Under the pieces are notes generated by a model that did not search any database, was not told the DNA's origin, and saw only the letters and a program-made list of their open reading frames with translations. Below, in pieces: positions 1 through 5,282 of a DNA stretch of 5,282 bases. How positions within the stretch are numbered: position 1 is the stretch's first letter; each line of letters opens with the position of its first letter. This DNA comes from Gemmatimonadota bacterium (lineage in GTDB: Bacteria; Gemmatimonadota; Gemmatimonadetes; Palauibacterales; Palauibacteraceae): NCBI GenBank assembly GCA_016649455.1, contig JAENXO010000217.1, forward strand, positions 1 through 5,282, in the 5' to 3' direction. Both the position numbers and the translations under genes were made by a program.

Positions 1-3000
1 GCGAAGCGGAACGATCCCGAGCACCTGATCATGGACGTGATTCCGGTGATTCCGCCGGATCTGCGCCCGCTGGTTCCGCTGGATGGCGGTCGATTCGCGA
101 CTTCGGACCTGAACGATCTGTACCGGCGCGTCATCAATCGGAACAACCGGCTGAAGAAGTTGCTCGAGATGCGGGCGCCGGAAGTAATCCTGCGGAACGA
201 AAAGCGGATGCTGCAGGAGGCCGTCGACGCCCTGTTCGACAACGGACGCCGGGGTAAGGCGATCCGCGGACGCGGCAAGCGCCCGCTGAAGTCCCTGTCC
301 GACATGCTCAAGGGCAAGCAGGGTCGATTCCGACAGAATCTGCTCGGCAAGCGCGTGGACTACTCCGGCCGGTCGGTAATCGTGGTCGGTCCGGAGCTCA
401 GGCTCCACCAGTGCGGCCTGCCGAAAGTGATGGCGGTGGAGCTGTTCAAGCCGTTCATCATTCACGAGCTGGAACGGCGCGGGTTCGCCGAGACGGTCAA
501 GCGGGCGAAGAAGCTCGTGGAGATGCTCGATCCGAAGGTGTTCGAGGTGCTTGAGGACATCATCAGGGATCACCCGGTGCTGCTGAATCGGGCGCCGACC
601 CTGCACCGCCTCGGAATCCAGGCGTTCGAGCCGGTGCTGGTCGAGGGGAAGGCAATCCGGATCCACCCGCTGGTGTGCGCGGCATTCAACGCGGACTTCG
701 ATGGCGACCAGATGGCCGTGCACGTGCCGTTGTCCTTCGAGGCACAGCTCGAGGCGCGTATCCTCATGCTGTCCAGCAACAACATTCTGAAGCCGGCGAA
801 CGGGCGACCGATCACCAGTCCGAGTCAAGACATGGTTCTCGGCTGCTACTTCGTCACCAAGACGCCGTCGAATTTCGCCCATGCTGGCGAGTCGAACGAT
901 TTGCACCACTTCCAGAGTTTCGCGGAAGTCGAGCTGGCGATCGCCAACCAAGTGCTGCTTACGGAGCGCCGTACGCCCGACTTCCACCGTCCGATCCGCT
1001 ACCTCGACGGGGATCGGTGGATCGTGACTACGGTCGGTCGAGTGATGTTCAACGCGATCCTGCCCGTCGGCATTCCGTTCGTGAATGCCACGATGGACAA
1101 GGGAACGCTGAACGACCTGGTGTTCGACATCTTCCGGATTACCGGACTGCGGTCGACGACTGATTTCCTGGACAACCTGAAGAACTTCGGTTTCCGCCAC
1201 GCCACGCAGGGCGGCGTCTCGGTCGGGATGGAGGACATGGTCATCCCGGAGGAAAAAGCGAAGATCCTGGCCGAAGCACAGGGAGATGTGGACCGGTTCA
1301 CGCGGGCGTACCACAAGGGCGTGATCTCGTTCGGCGAACGGTACAACAAGGTTATCGACGCCTGGACGCACGCGAACAACGACGTGGCCGACGCGATGGT
1401 CCAGGGCATGGCCAAATCGCGCGACGGGTACAACCCGATCTACATGATGTTCGACTCGGGCTCCCGTGGTTCGCGCGACCAGATCCGTCAGCTTGCGGGG
1501 ATGCGTGGCCTGATGGCCAAGCCGCAGAAGAAGCTGACTGGAGGAATCGGCGAGATCATTGAGAGTCCGATCCGGGCGAACTTCCGGGAAGGACTGAGCG
1601 TTCTCGAGTACTTCATCTCGACGCACGGAGCCCGGAAGGGCCTGGCCGACACGGCGCTGAAGACGGCCGACGCCGGCTATCTGACCCGGCGCCTGGTGGA
1701 CGTTGCACAGGATGTCACGATTTCGCGGGAGGACTGCGGAACCGTTCTCGGCCTCGAAGTGTCAGCGCTGAAGGAAGGCGAAGACATCATCGAGCCGCTG
1801 AAGGACCGGGTGGTGGGAACGGTGGCGCGGGAGGACGTGGTAGATCCGATCAGCGATGAGATCATCGTCAAGGCCGGTGAGATCATAAACGAGGAGGCCT
1901 CCGAGGCGATCGACGAGGCTGGACTCCAGTCGGTGAAAATTCGTTCGGTTCTCACCTGTGAGGCCAAGAAGGGACTGTGCCAGAAGTGTTACGGCCGGAA
2001 TCTGGCCACCTGGAAAACGGTGGAAGTCGGCGAAGCCGTGGGGATTATCGCGGCCCAGTCGATCGGTGAGCCGGGTACGCAGCTCACGCTCCGGACCTTC
2101 CACATTGGAGGTACGGCGGCACGCATCGCGGCTCAGACGCAGCGGAAGTCTAAGCTGCATGGCACCGTGGGACTGGAGCGGATCACGGTAGTTACGAGCC
2201 CGGATGACCGGCAGGTCGTGACGAGCCGGGAAGGGCAGCTGCTGATGCGCACCGAGGGCGACCGGGTTCGGTCGCGGCTCGCCGTGCCGTACGGTGCCAC
2301 GTTGCACGTGACGGATGGAATCGAGGTGGATCCGGGCGACCTGCTGTTCAGCTGGGATCCGTACTCCGAGCCGATCGTGGCCGACCACGACGGAAAGGTC
2401 GTCTACGAGGATATCGTTCCTGAGGAGACTTTCCGCGAGGAGCTCGACGAAGCCACGGGCCGGCGACAGCTGGTGATCATCGAGGACCGGGACAAGAAGC
2501 TGCACCCGCGACTCGAGATCGTCGATTCTAAGGGCAAGAAGCTGCGCGAGTTCATCGTGCCGGTCGGCGCCCAGTTGCTGGTTCATGACAAAGAGAAGGT
2601 CCAGCCCGGGGATACGCTGGCCAAGATCAGTCGCGAGGCGTACAAGACGCGCGACATCACGGGCGGTCTGCCGCGTGTCGCCGAGTTGTTCGAAGCTCGG
2701 CGCCCGAAGGACCCGGCCACGATCACCGAGGTGGATGGCCGCGTTGAATTTGGTTCAATCAAGCGCGGTAAGCGGGAAATCATCGTGACGATGGATGGCG
2801 GCGAGGAGCAGGTGTACCAGGTCCCGGTCGGAAAGCACCTTCGTGTGCACGAGGGCGACCAGGTCCGCGCCGGCGACCGGCTGTCGGAAGGCCCGGTAAA
2901 CCCGCACGATATTCTACGGGTGAAGGGACCGCGTGCGGTCCAGGAATACCTGTTGAACGAGATCCAGGAGGTCTATCGCCTTCAGGGTGTGCGGATCAAC

Positions 3001-3573
3001 GACAAGCACATCGGCGTGATCGTTCGCCAGATGCTCCAGAAAGTCCGGATCACGGATCCCGGCGATACCGAGTACCTGGAAGGCGAGCACATCGAGCGGA
3101 TGAAATTCCGCGAGACCACGCGCGAAGTCATCGAGAATGGCGGCAGTCCGCCCCGCGCGGAGCCGGTGCTGCTCGGAATCACGAAGTCGAGCCTGACGAC
3201 CGAGTCGTTCATCAGCGCGGCCTCGTTCCAGGAGACGACCCGGGTCCTCACGGATGCGGCGGTTCGAGGAGCGATGGACGGGCTGAAGGGACTCAAGGAG
3301 AACATCATCATCGGCCACCTCGTGCCGGCCGGAACCGGTATTCACAGGTTCCAGGAGATGGAGTTCCTCGTCGGCGAGCCGTTGCAGGAAGAGCTCGACT
3401 CGCTGCGACGGGTAGACCCCGAGCCGGAGATGGTACCGCCGGCCGGTGGACTGTTCGCCGAATTGCGGGGTGATGCCGACGCCGTGGCCGTGGTGCAGCC
3501 GGGAGTGGACGTCATCGAAGTCGTCAAGGCAGCCGATTCAGAGGCGGCGGAGGAGCAGGCTCCGACGACCTGA
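1..3573 (+). CDS. rpoC: RNA polymerase subunit beta' (5' end outside window)
   Basis: Catalytic largest subunit of bacterial RNA polymerase. The reading frame is open from base 1 (AKRNDPEHLI before the Met at 31), so that Met is internal. By alignment from memory with E. coli RpoC, about 228 N-terminal residues are missing. Landmarks in order: clamp coiled coil that binds sigma (about 106-243); switch-2 region KGKQGRFRQNLLGKRVDYSG (about 313-372); active-site NADFDGD with the three Mg-binding Asp (688-708); F-loop DSGSRGS...MRGLMAKP (1453-1527); bridge helix (about 1591-1710); second zinc site, Cys codons at 1735, 1957, 1978 and 1987; trigger loop QLTLRTFHIGG (2080-2112) with the conserved Arg and His; an SI3-like insertion of roughly 175-180 residues (about 2113-2650); conserved DITGGLPRVAELFEARRPK; C-terminal GLKENIIIGHLVPAGTG. 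A divergent acidic tail of about 60 residues follows. The stop is TGA at 3571. No frameshift or missing catalytic residue is visible. Confidence 0.99.
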   Translation, partial: AKRNDPEHLIMDVIPVIPPDLRPLVPLDGGRFATSDLNDLYRRVINRNNRLKKLLEMRAPEVILRNEKRMLQEAVDALFDNGRRGKAIRGRGKRPLKSLSDMLKGKQGRFRQNLLGKRVDYSGRSVIVVGPELRLHQCGLPKVMAVELFKPFIIHELERRGFAETVKRAKKLVEMLDPKVFEVLEDIIRDHPVLLNRAPTLHRLGIQAFEPVLVEGKAIRIHPLVCAAFNADFDGDQMAVHVPLSFEAQLEARILMLSSNNILKPANGRPITSPSQDMVLGCYFVTKTPSNFAHAGESNDLHHFQSFAEVELAIANQVLLTERRTPDFHRPIRYLDGDRWIVTTVGRVMFNAILPVGIPFVNATMDKGTLNDLVFDIFRITGLRSTTDFLDNLKNFGFRHATQGGVSVGMEDMVIPEEKAKILAEAQGDVDRFTRAYHKGVISFGERYNKVIDAWTHANNDVADAMVQGMAKSRDGYNPIYMMFDSGSRGSRDQIRQLAGMRGLMAKPQKKLTGGIGEIIESPIRANFREGLSVLEYFISTHGARKGLADTALKTADAGYLTRRLVDVAQDVTISREDCGTVLGLEVSALKEGEDIIEPLKDRVVGTVAREDVVDPISDEIIVKAGEIINEEASEAIDEAGLQSVKIRSVLTCEAKKGLCQKCYGRNLATWKTVEVGEAVGIIAAQSIGEPGTQLTLRTFHIGGTAARIAAQTQRKSKLHGTVGLERITVVTSPDDRQVVTSREGQLLMRTEGDRVRSRLAVPYGATLHVTDGIEVDPGDLLFSWDPYSEPIVADHDGKVVYEDIVPEETFREELDEATGRRQLVIIEDRDKKLHPRLEIVDSKGKKLREFIVPVGAQLLVHDKEKVQPGDTLAKISREAYKTRDITGGLPRVAELFEARRPKDPATITEVDGRVEFGSIKRGKREIIVTMDGGEEQVYQVPVGKHLRVHEGDQVRAGDRLSEGPVNPHDILRVKGPRAVQEYLLNEIQEVYRLQGVRINDKHIGVIVRQMLQKVRITDPGDTEYLEGEHIERMKFRETTREVIENGGSPPRAEPVLLGITKSSLTTESFISAASFQETTRVLTDAAVRGAMDGLKGLKENIIIGHLVPAGTGIHRFQEMEFLVGEPLQEELDSLRRVDPEPEMVPPAGGLFAELRGDADAVAVVQPGVDVIEVVKAADSEAAEEQAPTT

Positions 3574-3595
3574 TTTTCGGGCCAGAACAACGATT

Positions 3596-3630
3596 CAGGG
3601 GTCTCCGGGACGATGTCCGGGAGACCCCTG
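3596..3630 (+). terminator. Strong hairpin after rpoC, probable terminator
   Basis: Perfect 11-bp stem CAGGGGTCTCC / GGAGACCCCTG (3596-3606 with 3620-3630), a G/G mismatch, then a further 4-bp stem GGAC/GTCC closed by a GAT triloop. It starts 22 bases after the rpoC stop codon and is by far the strongest stem near the gene end. The following bases (TTCGTGCC) hold only a short T-run, so termination may be partial or Rho-assisted. The hairpin could also protect the 3' end of the rpoC mRNA. Confidence 0.75.
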
Positions 3631-3660
3631 TTCGTGCCTAAGGCGACGGGGCGCGCCAGC

Positions 3661-3689
3661 TTGACAGCGTCCGTGCCCGCATCTACCTT
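3661..3689 (+). promoter_or_regulatory. Housekeeping-sigma type promoter for rpsL-rpsG-fusA
   Basis: A perfect -35 hexamer TTGACA (3661-3666) is followed after exactly 17 bases by TACCTT (3684-3689). This matches the -10 consensus TATAAT at positions 1, 2 and 6, including the key A and final T. Transcription would start near 3695-3697. The bases after the -10 (CCTCGG) are GC-rich, like the discriminator of promoters under stringent control; that regulation is inference. The site lies just after the rpoC hairpin and about 150 bases before rpsL. No A/T-rich UP element is visible upstream. Confidence 0.65.
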
Positions 3690-3695
3690 CCTCGG

Positions 3696-3719
3696 TCTGT
3701 CGATCAGGGGATCGGCAGG
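3696..3719 (+). promoter_or_regulatory. Leader hairpin 1
   Basis: Ten consecutive pairs TCTGTCGATC / GATCGGCAGG (3696-3705 with 3710-3719), including two G-U wobbles, closed by an AGGG tetraloop. It would form at the extreme 5' end of the transcript if the promoter at 3661 is used. No T-tract follows, so it looks like a 5' stabilising or protein-binding element and not a terminator. Confidence 0.5.
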
Positions 3720-3728
3720 TGGTTCCGC

Positions 3729-3761
3729 CGGGGGCGAGAGGAGTCGTCCCCGCACCTTTTT
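3729..3761 (+). terminator. Leader hairpin 2 with T-tract, attenuator-like
   Basis: Nine-bp stem CGGGGGCGA / TCGTCCCCG (3729-3737 with 3744-3752) with one G-U pair and a purine loop GAGGAG. The run TTTTT follows four bases later (3757-3761). This has the form of an intrinsic terminator placed between promoter and first gene, hence a candidate attenuator. The four-base gap before the T-run is longer than in the best terminators. Confidence 0.5.
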
Positions 3762-3809
3762 CCGCGCCTCCGGCGTCCGCGCTACGGACTGCATCGGAGA
3801 CGCGGTTTT
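3762..3809 (+). terminator. Leader hairpin 3 with T-tract, attenuator-like
   Basis: Outer stem CCGCGCCTCCG / CGGAGACGCGG (3762-3772 with 3795-3805), ten pairs and one C/A mismatch. It encloses GC (3773-3774) with GC (3791-3792) and an inner perfect stem GTCCG / CGGAC (3775-3779 with 3785-3789) with loop CGCTA. TTTT follows immediately (3806-3809). The long, GC-rich, nearly continuous rod plus T-run looks like a terminator, yet it lies 33 bases before rpsL. It may work conditionally or be a protein-binding element. Confidence 0.5.
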
Positions 3810-3824
3810 CGACGATACCCAGAT

Positions 3825-3830
3825 GGGGGA
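3825..3830 (+). promoter_or_regulatory. Probable rpsL ribosome binding site, weak
   Basis: GGGGGA lies 12 bases before the rpsL ATG. It is the only purine-rich candidate in range and only partly matches the AGGAGG consensus; the spacing is longer than usual. The start itself is secure because the protein begins with the family-typical MPTINQLVRKGR and no in-frame start lies upstream in the spacer. Confidence 0.4.
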
Positions 3831-3842
3831 CACGGCCAGGCC

Positions 3843-4208
3843 ATGCCCACGATCAACCAGCTAGTCCGTAAGGGACGGGTCAAGATCGAGAAGAAGCGCA
3901 AGGCGCCCGCTCTCGAAGCGAACCCGCAGAAACGCGGTGTGTGCACGCGTGTGTACACCACGACTCCGAAGAAGCCGAATTCGGCACTTCGGAAAGTCGC
4001 TCGCGTCCGGTTGACGAACGGGTACGAAGTAACGGCCTACATTCCGGGTGAAGGACACAACCTCCAGGAGCACAGCATCGTGCTGATCCGCGGAGGTCGA
4101 GTTAAGGATCTCCCTGGTGTGCGGTATCACATTGTCCGGGGCACGCTCGACGCATCGGGTGTCGCGGACCGGAAGCAGAGTCGCTCCAAGTACGGGACGA
4201 AGCGCTAG
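3843..4208 (+). CDS. rpsL: 30S ribosomal protein S12 (uS12)
   Basis: Protein S12 sits at the 30S decoding centre, where it monitors codon-anticodon pairing. The 121-residue product aligns along its whole length with bacterial S12 (E. coli 124 residues): MPTINQLVRKGR at the start, KRGVCTRVYTTTPKKPNSALRKVARVRL at 30-57, GEGHNLQEHS at 69-78, GGRVKDLPGVRYHIVRG at 84-100 and the basic tail RKQSRSKYGTKR. Lys43 and Lys88, the classic sites of streptomycin-resistance changes, are both wild type. Asp89, the residue methylthiolated by RimO where that enzyme exists, is present. Positions that are Cys in E. coli S12 (27, 53, 104) are Asn, Ala and Ala here, leaving only Cys34. First gene of the str cluster, 269 bases after rpoC. 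Confidence 0.99.
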   Translation: MPTINQLVRKGRVKIEKKRKAPALEANPQKRGVCTRVYTTTPKKPNSALRKVARVRLTNGYEVTAYIPGEGHNLQEHSIVLIRGGRVKDLPGVRYHIVRGTLDASGVADRKQSRSKYGTKR

Positions 4209-4220
4209 AGGAAGAACCGC

Positions 4221-4249
4221 GGCGAGTCCGGGAGGATGACCGGTTCGCC
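4221..4249 (+). promoter_or_regulatory. Hairpin A in rpsL-rpsG spacer
   Basis: Compound stem GGCGA / TCGCC (4221-4225 with 4245-4249), a small asymmetric internal loop (GT opposite T), then CCGG / CCGG (4228-4231 with 4240-4243) and an eight-base purine-rich loop. It lies 12 bases after the rpsL stop. In E. coli the S7 protein represses its own synthesis by binding the rpsL-rpsG spacer, so this is a positional candidate for such a site. The structural match to the E. coli site was not tested. Confidence 0.4.
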
Positions 4250-4272
4250 ACTGGCGTCCGACGGCAGGCAAA

Positions 4273-4297
4273 GCCCGGCCCGGAAAACAGGCCGGGC
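4273..4297 (+). promoter_or_regulatory. Hairpin B in rpsL-rpsG spacer
   Basis: Perfect 8-bp all-G/C stem GCCCGGCC / GGCCGGGC (4273-4280 with 4290-4297) with a nine-base A-rich loop CGGAAAACA, followed by ATTCTGTTC. It ends nine bases before the rpsG Shine-Dalgarno sequence. It could be a weak terminator lowering expression of rpsG and fusA, an mRNA-processing or stability element, or part of an S7-binding region. The T content after the stem is too poor to call a terminator firmly. Confidence 0.5.
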
Positions 4298-4306
4298 ATT
4301 CTGTTC

Positions 4307-4311
4307 AAGGA
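4307..4311 (+). promoter_or_regulatory. rpsG ribosome binding site
   Basis: AAGGA, extended to AAGGAAGAG, lies seven bases before the ATG at 4319. It is the best Shine-Dalgarno sequence in the window and fixes the rpsG start. Confidence 0.8.
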
Positions 4312-4318
4312 AGAGCAC

Positions 4319-4789
4319 ATGTCACGCAGGAACAGGTCGACACCGAGAGAGATTCCCGCCGATCCCAAGTACGGGAGCGGCGAGGTCACGCGCTTCATAA
4401 ACGTCCTCATGCTGGACGGGAAGAAGTCGACAGCCGAGGGGATCTTTTACGAGGCAATGCGGAAGATCGAGGAGAAGACCGGCCAGCCCGGTCTGAACGT
4501 GTTCCGGCAGGCCCTGACCAACACCAAGCCGGTGCTGGAGGTGCGGAGTCGCCGGGTCGGGGGAGCGACCTACCAGGTGCCGATGGAAGTGTCTCCGCGG
4601 CGCAGGGACTCGCTCGGGCGGCGCTGGCTGATCCTCTCTGCCCGCGGCAGGTCCGGCAAGTCGATGTCTGATCGTCTGGCGGCAGAGCTGCTGGACGCGT
4701 CGCGTGGGGACGGTGGGGCCGTGCGGAAGAAGGATGAAATTCACCGGATGGCAGAGGCGAACAAGGCGTTCGCCCACTATCGCTGGTAG
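4319..4789 (+). CDS. rpsG: 30S ribosomal protein S7 (uS7)
   Basis: S7 binds the 3' major domain of 16S rRNA, nucleates assembly of the 30S head and contacts the E-site tRNA. The product has 156 residues, the usual bacterial length. Recognisable blocks are the basic N-terminus MSRRNRSTPREIPADPKYGS, FINVLMLDGKKSTAE (26-40), the beta-hairpin region EVRSRRVGGATYQVPMEV (74-91), RSGKSMSDRLAAEL (111-124) and the highly conserved C-terminus HRMAEANKAFAHYRW (142-156). The start follows a good Shine-Dalgarno sequence; the stop is TAG at 4787. Second gene of the str cluster. In E. coli S7 is the autogenous repressor of this operon; whether that holds here is unknown. Confidence 0.99.
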   Translation: MSRRNRSTPREIPADPKYGSGEVTRFINVLMLDGKKSTAEGIFYEAMRKIEEKTGQPGLNVFRQALTNTKPVLEVRSRRVGGATYQVPMEVSPRRRDSLGRRWLILSARGRSGKSMSDRLAAELLDASRGDGGAVRKKDEIHRMAEANKAFAHYRW

Positions 4790-4813
4790 TCCCGGTACGG
4801 GAGAGCGGCTCCC
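4790..4813 (+). promoter_or_regulatory. Two overlapping, mutually exclusive small hairpins after rpsG
   Basis: TCCCG-GTA-CGGGA (4790-4802) begins directly after the rpsG stop. GGGAG-AGCGG-CTCCC (4799-4813) shares bases 4799-4802 with it, so only one can form at a time. Both stems have 5 bp. No T-tract follows, so a terminator is unlikely. The rest of the 74-base rpsG-fusA gap shows no other clear signal. Confidence 0.3.
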
Positions 4814-4863
4814 TCTGGGCGCCGACCAGGTCCGACAGGTAGAAACGACGGATTCGAACATAG

Positions 4864-5282
<419 letters not shown>

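Larger units (their letters stand above)
3696..3842 (+). promoter_or_regulatory. Structured 5' leader of the str transcript
   Basis: This stretch of about 147 bases between the predicted transcription start and the rpsL start codon contains three non-overlapping hairpins (3696-3719, 3729-3752, 3762-3805), spaced about 10 bases apart. Two of them are followed by T-runs. No convincing small gene was seen: the open frame at 3613-3864 starts before the promoter, inside the rpoC hairpin, and runs into rpsL in another frame. Ribosomal-protein operons commonly carry leaders bound by one of their own products, or attenuators; which applies here cannot be decided from sequence alone. The family is not one I recognise. 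Confidence 0.6.

Noticed and set aside
31..33. ATG as the start of rpoC
   Set aside because: The frame is open and RpoC-like upstream to base 1 (PEHLIMDVIPVIPPDL matches PEWMILTVLPVLPPDL of E. coli), so this Met is internal.
675..1163. Second + strand frame over the RpoC active-site region (162 codons)
   Set aside because: Out-of-frame shadow of rpoC; Arg-rich translation without family features.
1762..2586. Long open frame on the - strand inside rpoC (274 codons)
   Set aside because: It lies wholly opposite an unmistakable RpoC frame. Its translation is low-complexity, R/L/D-rich and has no recognisable motif. GC-rich genes routinely give such antisense frames.
3806..3830. Second promoter close to rpsL (GATACC as a -10)
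   Set aside because: No acceptable -35 at the right distance, and the region overlaps the T-run after hairpin 3 and the probable ribosome binding site.
3613..3864. Possible small gene between rpoC and rpsL (83 codons)
   Set aside because: It starts inside the rpoC hairpin, upstream of the predicted promoter, runs through all leader hairpins and ends inside rpsL. It has no Shine-Dalgarno sequence and its composition resembles non-coding sequence.

Overview
This window is the junction between the RNA polymerase and str ribosomal-protein gene clusters of a GC-rich bacterium. All genes lie on the + strand, in the order rpoC (3' part) - rpsL - rpsG - fusA (5' part). RpoC carries a long SI3-type insertion in the trigger loop, found in many Gram-negative phyla. 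It also has a KPQK...G..GEIIESPI stretch before the bridge helix that I recall from FCB-group bacteria. With the high GC content and the rpoC-rpsL-rpsG-fusA contiguity, this suggests Gemmatimonadota or a relative. That is inference from memory, not from a search.

Layout. Bases 1-3573 encode RpoC from about residue 229 (E. coli numbering) to its natural stop. Bases 3574-3842 are non-coding and dense in signals: a strong hairpin just after rpoC (3596-3630), a TTGACA-N17-TACCTT promoter (3661-3689), and a leader of about 147 nt with three consecutive hairpins, two of them followed by T-tracts. Then come rpsL (3843-4208), a 110-nt spacer with two hairpins, rpsG (4319-4789), a 74-nt spacer with two mutually exclusive small hairpins, and fusA from 4864, cut by the window end just after the Asn that opens the G4 motif.

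The genes encode the catalytic large subunit of RNA polymerase, two 30S proteins (decoding centre S12 and head-assembly protein S7) and the translocase EF-G. The signals suggest that rpoC transcription is at least partly terminated and that the str genes start from their own promoter. That transcript then passes through a structured leader that could act as an attenuator or r-protein binding site.

The coding part is ordinary housekeeping sequence. No mobile element, CRISPR array, tRNA, rRNA or defence system was seen. The part worth a second look is the RNA structure in the non-coding spacers, above all the rpsL leader.
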